DNA of 64,000 nucleotides from NCBI GenBank assembly GCA_027422505.1, contig JAPQWV010000001.1, forward strand, positions 7,378,001 through 7,442,000, in the 5' to 3' direction. Each line of letters begins with the position of its first letter. Within the stretch, counting starts at the first letter, position 1. Shown in pieces: positions 22,070 through 33,258 of this stretch. The notes beneath the pieces are model-generated. The model was not told where the DNA came from. It worked only from the letters and a program-made list of their open reading frames with translations, and made no database searches. Both the position numbers and the translations under genes were made by a program. The stretch comes from Craterostigma plantagineum (lineage: Eukaryota; Streptophyta; Magnoliopsida; Lamiales; Linderniaceae).

Positions 22070-23190
22070 GTGTTAAAGGTTGGAAACCATAAACTACCTC
22101 GAATGGACTCTTTTCCGTCTGGGAAGGCGCTTGGCGGTGTACTTGTGCAAGGGAGGCACCCCATCGCTTACGAGAGCCGGAAGCTCAAAGATGCAGAAAC
22201 GCGCTATAGCACGCACGAGAAAGAGATGACCGTGGTGATTCACTGTCTCGGAGCATGGCGCCATTATCTACTCGGCTTGAATTGTGATTGTCACTGACAA
22301 TGTGACAAATACTTATTTCAAAATCCAAAAGAAGCTAACCCCGAAACAGGCACGATGGCAATAGTTTCTTGGGGAGTTCGACTTTGATTGGGTTCATCGG
22401 ACTGGGCGGCAGAATGAAGTTGCTGATGCACTAAGCCGCCAGCCTTACCTCAACATGTTGGCCGTTATAAGCAAAGTCGCAAGCAGCTTTACAAGCCGCA
22501 TTCGACGCGAAAGTGAGAACGATTCGACTTACGTGAAGCTCAAGGACCAGGTTAAGGAAGGGCTTCTGAAACACTACTGGCTTGAAGATGGGCTGTTGGT
22601 CACGCATGGCAAACGATTCTATGTACCCGCCGGGAGACTGCGAAATGAGCTTTTCAAAGAGCACCATGAGCCGCAGTGGGCAGGTCACCCGGGAATTAGG
22701 CGCATCATGGCTCTAATTTCTCGCAAGTTCTATTGGCCAAAGCTCGAGCAGGATGTCGAGGCCTTTGTTCGTACTTGCACCGTTTGCCAGCGAGACAAGC
22801 CCGAGTGTTCAAAGCCGCAGGTTTGTTACAGTCGTTACCTATTCCAGCTAGTCCATGGTGTTCCGTTTCCATGTACTTCATTGTTGGGCTATCGAAGAGC
22901 GAAGGAAATAATTCCATCATAGTCGTGGTGGATCGATTCTCCAAAATGGCGATATTTATGGCTGCCCCTATTCAGTGCAATGCTGACGTTGCTGCGGACT
23001 TGTTCTTCAGAAATGTGGTGAAGTACTTTGGGATGCCGGAAGAGATCATTAGTGATCGAGATGTAAGATTCACAAGCCGATTCTAGACGATTCTATTCCG
23101 AAGACTTGGCACGAAACTACGATTCTCTTCCGGATATCACCCACAAACGGATGGACAGACCGAACGAGTCAACCAACTCCTCCACAACGA
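22070..23190 (+). pseudogene. Chromovirus RNase H-integrase fragment
   Basis: Plus-strand fragments in order: RNase H (IAYESRKLKDAETRYSTHEKE), linker (ADALSRQPYL), integrase zinc-binding HHCC region (HHEPQWAGHPGIRR, then CTVCQRDK) and the integrase core (VDRFSKMAIFMA, then SDRDVRFTSRF). Frameshifts near 22290, 22850 and 23090. This resembles a Reina/CRM-type chromovirus. It sits in the middle of the viral integrant with no LTRs visible. Confidence 0.75.
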
Positions 23191-23198
23191 TCTGCTGT

Positions 23199-23600
23199 TA
23201 ACACTGTCTCTGCCCAGATGAGGGGCGAAGCTGGATCGTCGGGTGCAAACAAAGATGAGCCGCAGGCCAACCAGCTGCGAGTGTTGGCCACACTTAGGCA
23301 GGACAAGTCAGGAAAGAACAAGCTCATGTACATTTCTTGTCTCGTGGAAAAACTGGCCACTATGGTGATGGTGGACTCGGGAGCGACCCACAATTTCATG
23401 TCTCTCGAAATGGCGAAGAAGGCTGGGCTTGCGTTGCTCAACCGACCTGCCACCATCAAATTAGCAAATGTCGCATCTCTTCATGTGGAAGGTAACATTC
23501 AGGCAAACGTGAGGATCGTCATTGGGAAGGCTCGGCGACATTTATCATTGCTCCACTCGACTTCGAAGTAATTCTTGGGAACGAATTCTTGGTGGATGCA
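23199..23600 (+). pseudogene. Chromovirus aspartic protease fragment, out of order
   Basis: Plus-strand frame with the retropepsin motif MVMVDSGATHNFMS and the following ANVRIVIG block. In an intact chromovirus the protease precedes RT, RNase H and integrase; here it follows integrase directly, showing a rearrangement. Confidence 0.7.
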
Positions 23601-23765
23601 AAGGCCATAACGATACCACTTGTGAGAACCATTGCATATATAACAAGTCCACTTCTTGGTTGGGTCAGTGACCGGCTGTTTCTCAGCTTGTCTATCCGGT
23701 CGCTTTTGCACGTGTTTCAACCCATTGTTGTTAGGAGCACCATTGTTCATTTCTGCCGAACACAT
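23600..23765 (-). pseudogene. Chromovirus gag zinc-knuckle fragment, inverted
   Basis: A minus-strand frame with WTCYICNGSHKW resembles the CYICNGPH-type zinc knuckle of Reina/CRM gag, but the second half of the knuckle (the expected Cys) is lost. Orientation is opposite to the adjacent protease fragment. Confidence 0.55.
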
Positions 23766-23789
23766 CTCAGGGTCTAGGCACCACCGAGC

Positions 23790-25155
23790 CCAAAAGGGAA
23801 GTTATTGCCTTTTTACAGAGTTGTAATAATTCAACATTCATTTGGCAAGGACGAACTTTAGTGGGAATATTTTTCTCATTAAAATTTCTTCATATGGTAA
23901 AGAAACTATATGTTTCTTTTTGTTCCAGAAAGCATTTGGAAGATTATTGCATATTTGCAACGTAACCTGATTATATAACAACTTAAATTGTTTCTTGTAA
24001 CTTAGGATTTTGTAGCAAGAATGACGTAGGATTACAGACCTTATTTTACAAATATAGGCCTTTGGAATTTTATTGTTAATACTTTTCTCCGCTTGCAGAG
24101 CTAAGAGAATGAGTTGTCTTATGGAAATATTGGGTAGGTATTATACCCTCTTGGATGCAGTTTAAATCTGCTCCATTGTCAATAGCGCGATTAAATTTTT
24201 CTCAAAAGTTTTATCAATAAGAGTGAAATCCTCACTAACCTTTGAGAAGTAATAATTTCTAGTGTAGACAGAAAATTATCATTTTCTGACGCTAGCAAAT
24301 TCGTCAAGGGATTTAGAAGATTCTTCTATAACTTCTTTCCCCTTTTCAAGCCTAGGTCTTCTTTCTAAACAATTGTTATGTAATTTTAATTCTTTAATGT
24401 CTGTTTTAAGAATTGAAATCTCTATAGCAAGATCTTTAATACTAACTGGAGATTCATTATACTTATTTTTGTTGTGAAAGCCATATTATAGGGTTCTGGC
24501 TTAGGAATAACTTCTTTAGAAGTTTCTTCCTCTTTCTGAATTATTCGTATGAAGATCAGATTTTTTAAATTTGAATCTTAAGTTTCTTTAACCATTTCAA
24601 AAAGATTATTATTGTCTAGGAGATTAACATCTTGAAATTATTATCTTCTGATTCAGATTCTGATTTATCTGAATCTTTAGAGCAAGGCTGTCCCATTTGA
24701 CAGTTACGACATTCATCAGAGTCTGATGAAATATCTTCAATGATGTTGTTTTCATCATTCGAAGAGTACTCTGATTCGCTGTCAGATTCTAAAAGAATTT
24801 TTTACAGTGTTTCTTTAAGTTCACTATCAACTTCTAAACTATTGATTTTTTAGCGCAGCAAGTTTTTGCTTTATGACCAATTTTACCCATTTTTTCGACA
24901 AACTATTGGAGGAAATTTATTTTACGTTGGTAATTATTATCTTAGAGAATTTTTATTCTCTTCTTTTAATTTTTCGATTTTTTCTTCTTTCGTATTGTTT
25001 AGAAGAATATTTTTTAGTTTTATTTTCTTTACGAGGCTGACTTGTAGAAGGGTCTAAACCACATTGACCGCATAATTGGCCTAATAGTTTCTTTTCATCA
25101 AAAGAATGTCTCTTGACTTGTTTATTTAGCTTTATATCATTACATAAAGCTAAAC
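23790..25155 (-). pseudogene. Caulimovirid zinc-knuckle and acidic linker region, decayed
   Basis: Minus-strand remnants: a zinc-knuckle motif (KIGHKAKTC) near 24850-24890, then an Asp/Glu/Ser-rich stretch (about 24800-24640) with a short Cys cluster, then sequence broken by many stops down to the chromovirus patch. Between capsid and reverse transcriptase this is where nucleic-acid-binding and protease regions are expected; a protease motif was not identified with confidence. Confidence 0.5.
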
Positions 25156-25159
25156 CTTC

Positions 25160-26155
25160 CTAAATACAGGTTCCAATAAGTTTACAGTAGGTATAGCAGT
25201 TGTAATTAATACTTGATTCTCCTTTCCTAATGTTATTTCTCACTCTTTCTGCGAAGAGTGATGGTAATCCATCAATAAATTTGGATTTCCAGCGAATACT
25301 ATTTGACTCAGGGAGTTCCATAACGCGGCTAAGAAAGGTATCTTTATACCATCTAAAAGATGTAAGAGTTTTACACCTATGATTTTGGAGAAGAGTTTTG
25401 ATATTTTCAGAATTGTCAGACCATTGGCCTGTAAAATGTTCAATGATGTTTTGTATAAACAATATTGTCAACTTGCTGACCGTTTTCTTCCTTAACGGTT
25501 GCCATGATCTGGTCTTTATCATGCTAAGATAAATAATTATCCCACCATCCTTTTAATTGACCAGTAAAGCCAGCGATTAGCATTTTAGCTACGACATTAT
25601 CATTGTTTTGATTTTGTTTGCAAATCGTTTTATACATAAGCATTCTATGTATCATATTATAGATTTGCCTTTCGGTATAACCGTCTAGATTCCAGTATAT
25701 GCTTCTGCCACTATACGAATTATTGAGCATAAATTCTTGTTCTTCGAAAAAGTTATCTTGAGGAGTAGACCTAGGGTAATAATATTAACTCTGGGTTGGC
25801 CTATCCGCATATTTTGTATGCTTAAGCTTATTAACTTCTTGTGAGAAAATACTTTGAAAATTATTTGTATTTTCAAGTTGATTTTCAAATTTCGCTTAAA
25901 GTATTAAGTTTAAGATTTTAAATTTTTCTTCAAGTAATTTCCCAATACGAGCAATAGATTCTAATTCAAAATCTGTAACTTTGGGAGGAGGTTGACTACT
26001 GGGAAACGCAGTATCAAATGCTCCTAAAATATTTTTCTCTTTTAATAAAAAGTTTTTCATATCTTTTACTGAAGATGAAATTTCTTCAATATATTTCTTT
26101 AATAAAGAAATTTGTTCTCCTAAAACTATAACATACATATTAGTATAATTTCGTT
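25160..26155 (-). pseudogene. Caulimovirid capsid-like region, decayed
   Basis: Minus-strand frames with NLDGYTERQIYNMIHRM and AGFTGQLKGWWDNYL, a coat-protein/gag-like core block found in florendovirus-like sequences, preceded by a coiled-coil-prone stretch (about 26138-25896). Several stops and frameshifts split the region after 25520. The upstream part of the same protein is displaced to 29034 and beyond by the Helitron. Confidence 0.6.
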
Positions 26156-26638
26156 GCTAAAAGACCATTAATCTATACTATATAAAAGTTGGACGTGGAC
26201 TCTCATTGACCATTCTCTTAACCAATCCCAATGCGACATGTCAGCAATATCAATGCAAATGAATATTTTAGGCCCATATGAGGTCGGAATTAAACCTGCC
26301 ATTGTCATATTATATCTTTTATAATTAGGAAAATATTTATGTTTTAATATGCTGCCACCTCCTTTGTTTTTAAAATTATTAATAGGACAGATGACTAACA
26401 TCACGCATAGATCGTCTACAATTAATCGTAAGAAAGATGAAGAGTCTTGCAATTATACATTCATTGTATTCAATTAATAATATGATAGATACATAGTCGT
26501 ACAATCGAATCGATTCCTCAGCCCGGCAAGCGAAGAGCCTGATAACGACTGCTACAGCCTACTCGCTCATCGCTGTGTTGGATTTGAGACTGTTTGAGGG
26601 ATTAGTATTTTTGATCGCGTGTTTAGGTAGTCGGAGAG

Positions 26639-26857
26639 ATGTCTCGACAGGTGACATCATCCGCAGTTGACAAGTCCAAGACATTGGACAACAAATACGT
26701 AAGTTTTCTTTCTTTCTTCGGTGATTTTGATAATTCTCGAGGTTCTGTTTCTTTTGTCGGAGTAACTGACGAGCTATGCACTTTGTGGATAAATTTTGTG
26801 GCGATCAAGCAAATTTCAGTCGAGAACATTGCGCATGAGGATCTTAACATTATTATG
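26639..26857 (+). pseudogene. Captured MAP3K-epsilon-type kinase N-terminal exon pieces
   Basis: The first piece (26639-26698) encodes an ATG start and SKTLDNKY, ending at a clean donor TAC|GTAAGT. A second piece (about 26790-26857) encodes FVAIKQISVENIAHEDLN and ends IIM before GTGTGC. Both match the N-terminus and subdomain II region of plant MAP3K-epsilon/CDC7-like kinases, including the VAIK lysine. The exon coding the glycine-rich loop between them is missing, and no kinase core follows. A leader-like sequence precedes the ATG. Captured gene and Helitron are co-oriented, as commonly seen. Not expected to give a kinase. Confidence 0.75.
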
Positions 26858-27272
26858 GTGTGCATTCAGTGTGGAGTTTGTTTGTTTAGTGATGAATTGA
26901 ATCTGCGACTCATCTATCGTTTTCTTTTTTTTTTCTTTTATGAATTTGATGTTGGAGGAGAATCTAACTGGGGTTCAGTCTTTGGGGAATGACGATGTAG
27001 CTAATAATTCCAATTTTCAGGTAGTGCGGTACAATTTCATTTCTTTTGGCATGTTCTGGTTGTTTTGATCCGATGATGTTTGCTATTTTTTCTTTTATTG
27101 TTTCTTTTTAATTTGGGTTTGTCTCAAAGTGCCCTTGAAATTGGGGATAGGTAGGTTATGTGAACTTCAAGGGTTGGGTTCGTGGACTGGTACAGTTATT
27201 GTGGCATAGGTTCTATTATATGGTTTAATCAACTTAGACGACCGGAATTATGGATATTATTTGCTTCTTGGA

Positions 27273-28180
27273 TAGACGTGTTCAGACGGTTCAAAAAACC
27301 GTAACCGAACCGTAACCGAACCGGTGGTCAACGGTTCAGTTTACCGTAGTCAACGGTTACGGTTCAAACCGTAAGCAAACCGTGATTTGATACGGTTCGG
27401 TTACGGTTATAGAATTCTCTAACCGTGAACCACCGGTTATAACCGGCGGTTTTCCATAAAATAAGGCATTAGACTGAGCTTATATTGGGCTGAACTTAAG
27501 TTTTGGATGATTAGTTATTTTATCCGACGGTTGGGCGTTACCTTATTTCTCTTATTTATTCTCACTCATCGGTCATCAAGTTATTCTCACTCAAATTTTC
27601 TTTTTATTTTTCAGTTTTTTCTTTCTTCTAATTGACTCTCAACTGTCATGTTATCGTTATCATTTTTATTAGTTCCTTTTTTTATTTTTTTCATGCTATA
27701 GTTCTATAAATATGTGGAGAATTTGTATAGATTTTACACAGAATTTTTTTGCTCTCAATTCTCAAGTTAAAAGCAAACACATTATCGAATTTCTGTAAGC
27801 AATTCGCTCTTTCTCAAAATATCAGTAAGTGTTGCTAATATTATTATTAAACGAATACTGAGCGATTGTATTTTTTTCTTACAAAATCTAAGGTGTAATT
27901 GTGTTTTCTTTTAAGATGGATTGAAATTTTCGACATTATTAAATAAAATTAATTTTCTTAGTTTACTTAAGTGATTATTCTTTGTTTTTTAAATAAAATA
28001 AAAAAATTTAATTAAAACCGTAAACCGGCGGTTCAAACAGTAACCGTAACCGGCGATACGGTTACAAACCGTAACCGTAACCGTGGTTACCGCGGTTCGG
28101 TTACGGTTTGAGATTTTCACTAACCGTAAACCGGCGGTTATAACCGTGAACCGTAACCGTGAACCGTTTGAACACGTCTA
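27273..28180. mobile_element. hAT-type MITE nested in Helitron
   Basis: Ends TAGACGTGTTCA and TGAACACGTCTA, flanked by the 8-bp target duplication TTCTTGGA (27265-27272 and 28181-28188). Length 908 bp. Both ends are filled with AACCGTAACCG/CGGTTACGGTT repeats around an AT-rich core. No transposase. Confidence 0.93.
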
Positions 28181-29033
28181 TTCTTGGATGTTAGTATGTT
28201 TTATTTTCCATAGAATGAGCAAAACGGATTTAATTTTTCAAGCATTTTTGTTCGTTGACTTTTGATATTTTGTGTCTACCCGCCCAATAATTGATATTGT
28301 ATATTCGTTATGTGGATAATTAGATTATCCTATTTATACTGGTAAATAGTTTTTGTGTTAATACATTGCTCCCTTTATATGTTGCATTATTCATCGTGGT
28401 GACTAAATATCCAATCTCATACCGTATTACATATGCTTACATTAAGAAAAAAATATCAACAGTCATGTTCTGATTTTGACAGGAACTGTTACTACAATTT
28501 CAAATAATATTACAATAATAGTGTAAAAATGTTTTGTGTTAAAGATTTTCTTTACAATTCAAATAATGGAAATAATGAGCACGAGTTTTATGATAATTCC
28601 AATCAAATATTTTTCAGTCATATATATCAAAACTTATTATTAGGGTTCAACAACATTTAGTTTCTTCCAAATGTATTTGTATTTGTTGATTTTTTCTTAA
28701 TGTAAGCATGTGTAATCCTGAATTACTGTAATATTTAATATTATACGTCTATACTACTGTGCGACTGTAAAAATCAGAAATATAAAATCTAAGACTGTAA
28801 TACTTCAAAGTATTACTATAGCTGGCCCAATTTGGCCCGCGGACCGTCGGTTTTTGGCCCACGGGACATCAGTCCGCGAGTCTGACAGGTTGGGCCAAAT
28901 GAGCCCGATTATGTTTTGGGGTCTAAAAATTAAGGCTCGAGCCCGGTGTTTTTTTCAGGATGGGGTCGGGCTGACACACGGCTCAGGCTCACTTTCAGCT
29001 ATAGTTCCCGTGCATCGAACGGGGCAAAACTAG

Positions 29034-29600
29034 TATTATTAATAGTAGCAGAAAGCATATCATTTTCTTTTTCAAATAATTTTTGAAAAGCATTTAAATA
29101 TCTACATTCATTTTCTTTTTCCATTTGGAAACTACTTTGCGGAGGAAAAACTGAAGTAAGATTTTTCCTAGTTGAAAGCTTATAATTTCTTTCAAGAACA
29201 TAATCATATTTTTAAAATATTTTGTTAAAAAACAAGGAACAAGAGGTAATTTTTCATTCTGTTTTTCTAAATCATTATAGATTTTTTCTTGGATAATATT
29301 TTTATCCTCTTTATTGAAATTTTCAAAAAATAATTTTCAGAAAAGTTCACATTTAGGCTGAAAGAACTCTTGTTGAATTTTCTTTCTTACCGGTGAACCC
29401 AGACTAAAGTCGACTTTTGGTTTTAAATCCATTAAACACGAAAATCCATTTCAGACTCGGTTACTTCCTCGTCTTGATTTTTGAAAACTCCTTGAACAAT
29501 ATTGTCAGAATCAATTCTTAATTCTTCTACCTTATCTTGAAGGTAATCACTAGAAGTCGATTCTCTAACTTGGGAAGTCGAAGCTCTAGAGCGAGATCTT
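29034..29600 (-). pseudogene. Caulimovirid region between movement and capsid domains
   Basis: Minus-strand remnants with Lys/Glu-rich, coiled-coil-like content and a Ser/Arg-rich start near 29600 (RSRSRASTSQVRES). It is broken by stops. It joins the capsid-like region at 26155 once the Helitron is ignored. Confidence 0.5.
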
Positions 29601-30300
29601 ATCATATAATCATATGGTGATATATCATAATGAGATGGGGTCGATCTAGAGATTCTAGACCAAGAATTTTGACATCGATAGATCTTCGGGTTGTACTATT
29701 AGATCTACTAAAATCGGTTTCTATAAGAATAGTTTCGTTTGTGGGTTTATCCACAATTTTACACTGTGGATTGAGCGTAAATAAAGGCTTATAATAAATC
29801 ATATCACAGAGACATTACTTCCGATCCTGGAGCGTAACTGTATCCGTGAATTTAGAATTTAATGTCAAGGCATCCAATAAGTTGACATCAGTCAACCATA
29901 ATTGGAGATTTGGGTATACATTGGGCCATAAGCAAGACTAGAATGAATTATTCTCATAAGGGATTGATTTCAGTCGAGATATCTACCATCTCTAAGAGCT
30001 GCTATAAAGCTCTCGGGCAAACCTTCTAAAGTCAAACATTTAAAAGCTACCTAAACTAACCGAATATGAATAAACTTATGATTTATTCTATATTTTGCTA
30101 AGTCTTTATTACTTATAAGCCTAATAACCATCTCCATTGTTTCAACAGATAGTTTCATCGGTAGTTTGACTACATATTTCAAACCTAATTATTGATAGAT
30201 TAATTTATCTAAATCTTAAGGAATATCATATTCCTCTTCAATACTGTTTTTAACAGTTGCTTTACGTCGCATCAAATTCATATGAATAAGACGTTAAACT
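29600..30300 (-). pseudogene. Caulimovirid movement-protein-like region, decayed
   Basis: First coding region after the primer site. Readable pieces include LTLEGLPESFIAAL and SLAYGP upstream and KPTNETILIETDFSRS in the C-terminal part, resembling the 30K-type movement protein domain of florendovirus-like sequences. Multiple stops; the initiating region near 30280 is only weakly readable. Confidence 0.6.
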
Positions 30301-30325
30301 ACACCTTAACTTCTTAGTACCCCAC

Positions 30326-30341
30326 CATGGCTCTGATACCA
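30326..30341 (-). other. tRNA-Met primer binding site of caulimovirid
   Basis: On the minus strand TGGTATCAGAGCCATG is complementary to the 3' end of initiator tRNA-Met, the minus-strand primer of plant pararetroviruses (and of many copia elements). Its position just upstream of the movement-protein-like region and the lack of an LTR support the viral reading. Confidence 0.75.
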
Positions 30342-30345
30342 TTCA

Positions 30346-32063
30346 GAGAGGATCTTTATTTGAAACTTCACAAAAATCATGATTAACGGTACGAGTCGTT
30401 GTTAAACCTATCGAACCGGTTATCAAACTGTAAACAGTCTGATCCCGTAACTATTACGCAAGGTATTCCAGCCGATATACCAACAATCAAAAGCAAAACA
30501 AAATAAATTTTTTTTTGGAGATTGGTTGAATTAAATCGTTTCAAGGACCTTTACCTAATAATATTTTTCATGAGATTAATTCAATCGATAACAGCCAACG
30601 CCCTCAAACGCCTTCCTTCGGCAACACGGGCAACGCAAAGAGCCGACACACAATTAATCTTAATCAAATTTTATCACTACCTTTATCCAAAATTTAATTC
30701 TTTGAATCCATTTTTAAAATATTTTATGAAAAGAAAATATTATATATATTATATAAATTATATGTATAATGATATAAAACCATGATTTAAGTATTAAGGC
30801 ATTTTGCTGTAGTTTTAACGATGGAATTTAGCCTCCCACTAAGGCTAAAAACATACAAAAGAAATTATGAAAACAAAAATTTAAAACTTAATTGAAGTTG
30901 TTGGTAGGCAAACTCAAACTTTTATTTCTTCGAATTTTATGAGAGAGAGAGAGAGAGAGAAAGGAATTACAAGAGAGAAGAGAGATAGTACAAAAGAGCA
31001 CACAGGCACACAAAAGTATGGATTAAGGCGACATTTAAAGGTAAGAAAAGTAAATACATAGTGAACATTAATAATTAGGCCAATAATTGCTTCGCCACTT
31101 GTCATTTTTGTGTATATATATAATATATATTTGCTTTAATTCGGAAAAAGCTCAACTTAGAATCTCAACAATAATAAAAAAATAGAATCAAATTAATCCA
31201 ATATGTGTTCTTAAAAATATATAAAGATATCACATTTGATTAAAGGGACAATCTACAAAACACATGAAAATTTTCCAATCCTCATCTACTATTGATGACT
31301 GGTCGGAGATATTCACAAACATTCGTGATTACATGTGGAAACGCATTGATGACTGGTCGAAGAAGCTACCTCCGCAAGCGGGAAGGGAAGATCAACCCTA
31401 CACGCTATACCTACTACGTATACGATGAGTTGTTTTCATCTCTCACAGCGCTTTCGATCACTCATACGACCCTCTCTCTAATGACTAAATGCTATTTTCG
31501 AACACCCTTACACGTGTTAATATCAACTGTAATGATTATCTGACTTTGAGTGTTGGAGGGGCGTCGCCGAAAAGGTCGCCTTTCAACATATCTTTTTCGT
31601 GATGTTTTAGAACACATGCAAAAACAAAGGACACGAAGCGAAGACTCGATGGCTTCAAGCGCACCGCTGATGCTCTAGATTTTTCATTCCTTTGAGACTA
31701 AACAAAACTACACAAGACTTTTGAAACCCTTACCCCTACGCACACTTCATTGAGACATGCATCGACTTCAAAATAAAAAAATAAATATTTTTGTATATCG
31801 CCTCTCGTGTACTCGTTCTCCCTCTCTCTCTTTCCTTGTGTACGCTAATCCCCTTCTAGAGTTTGCTCAAAGAATATGAAACAATTAATATTCATACGTT
31901 GAATGAAATTTTGTGTAAGTATGGAGATGACGAACTATACACTGAAATTAACTGTTAGAAGAAAATTAGTATCAAGTGCGCGACAGGTTTTAATAGATGC
32001 CATACCTATCTAAGCCTTATCATTACCATGAAATAAAGTACTTGTCTTCACATATAATAGGCT
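30346..32063. other. Intergenic / possible viral leader, no supported gene
   Basis: The first few hundred bases may be the viral intergenic region. A (GA)10 microsatellite lies at 30941-30960. Open frames of 63-87 codons are unrecognised. Two copies of TTGATGACTGGTCG about 55 bp apart (near 31290 and 31346) are the only short repeat noticed. Confidence 0.35.
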
Positions 32064-32072
32064 CTTTCGGTT

Positions 32073-32220
32073 GGGTAAATTCCTAATCAGTACCTTTTGA
32101 AGATTAAATTTCCTCTTAAATACCCCTTAAACTATTTATTCCTGATCAGTATCCATCTGTGAAAAGTTTCCTATTTAATACCCCAAACCTTGAAATGACG
32201 AAAATAACATTTCTTTAAAA
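32073..32220 (+). repeat. MULE left terminal inverted repeat
   Basis: Shares long blocks, inverted, with 47095-47266, for example GAAGATTAAATTTCCTC, CTGATCAGTA and GTGAAAAGTTTCCT. A 10-bp insertion near 32085 and scattered substitutions distinguish the copies. Confidence 0.85.
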
Positions 32221-32239
32221 TTGAAAAAACAATTTTCAT

Positions 32240-33253
32240 ATTGTTGTACGATCAGACGCGATTATTATACCAAGCAAAGCTGTTATCATACCACATAAGA
32301 AATACATGATTCTACTAGTAGACATATTTATTATACCAACAACGGACATTATTATACCTAGTTAAAATTTCCTATTATTGTACCATCAGATGCGATTATT
32401 ATACCAACAAAATATGTTATCATACCAGTAAAGAAATACATGATTCTACTAGTAGAGATATTTATTATACCAACAGCGGACATTATTATACTTAGTTAAA
32501 TTTTCATACTATTGTACCATCAGACGCGATTATTATACCAAAGGATGTTATCATACCACTAAAGAAATACATGATTATACTAGTAGACATAATTAGTATA
32601 CCAACAGCGGACATTATTATACCTAGCTAATTTTTCATATTATTGTACCATCAGAAGCTATTATTATACCAACCAATGATGTTATAATACGAGTAAAGAT
32701 ATACATGATTCTACTAGTAGACATATTTATTATACCAAAAGCGGACATTATTTTACCTAGTTAAATTTTCATATTATTGTACCATCAAACGCGATTATTA
32801 TACCAACAAAAGATGTTATCGTACCACTAGAGAAATACATGATTCAACTAGTAGACATATTTATTATACCAAAAGCGGACATAATTATACCAGTTAAATT
32901 TAAGAGTATTATACCAGTAGCTCTTAAAATTATACTAAGAAATAATATATATAAAAATTTATTATGCGAACTGATCTTTCCACGTTATACCCGCAAAGAC
33001 GAAAATTATACCATCAAAACCCAAAATTTCGCCAACAAAAATTCTCAAACAATTATACCTAAAACATTGTTCATTATACCAACAAAGATCTTAATTGCAC
33101 CAACTATTTCGAGTACCGTACCAACATTTCAGTGATCGAATTATACCAACTGACATGTTTATTATACCACCAATTCAATGTGCCCATAAATATACCAGTA
33201 AACGATCCGATTATACTAACAGTTTCGCACATTATACCAAGAAATATTGAATG
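32240..33253 (+). repeat. MULE left subterminal array (ATTATACCAAC)
   Basis: ATTATACCAAC-type motifs recur every 20-40 bp, partly within a larger unit of about 115-120 bp (blocks with CATACCACTAAAGAAATACATGATT are repeated several times). The orientation is the complement of the arrays at the right end. A 98-codon frame at 32839-33135 is made of the repeat and is not a gene. Confidence 0.8.
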
Positions 33254-33258
33254 ATTAG

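Larger units (their letters stand above)
26172..29033 (+). mobile_element. Helitron with captured kinase-gene fragment
   Basis: The 5' end TCTATACTATATAAAAG follows an A; the 3' end has the hairpin CCCGT-GCATCG-AACGGG and terminates CTAG before a T. The insertion is therefore between A and T with no target duplication, the Helitron signature. Length 2,862 bp including a nested hAT MITE (27273-28180). No Rep/helicase is present, so it is non-autonomous. It interrupts the capsid region of the viral integrant and carries a fragment of a host protein-kinase gene at 26639-26857. Confidence 0.85.
18600..30345 (-). mobile_element. Endogenous caulimovirid (florendovirus-like), fragmented
   Basis: A minus-strand viral integrant can be followed from a tRNA-Met primer site (30326-30341) through movement-protein, coiled/capsid, zinc-knuckle, reverse transcriptase and RNase H-like coding to a second coding region near 18650-20250. 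Order is as in plant pararetroviruses. No LTRs bound it, which separates it from Ty3/gypsy. It is full of stops and frameshifts and carries three insertions: a Cassandra LTR (20283-20710), a chromovirus patch (about 21836-23790) and a Helitron (26172-29033). Genus assignment is from motif style only. The left edge near 18600 is uncertain. It is a decayed copy with no intact viral gene. Confidence 0.75.

Noticed and set aside
32839..33135. 98-codon Ile/Pro-rich frame
   Set aside because: Translation of the ATTATACCAAC array; periodic, not a gene.
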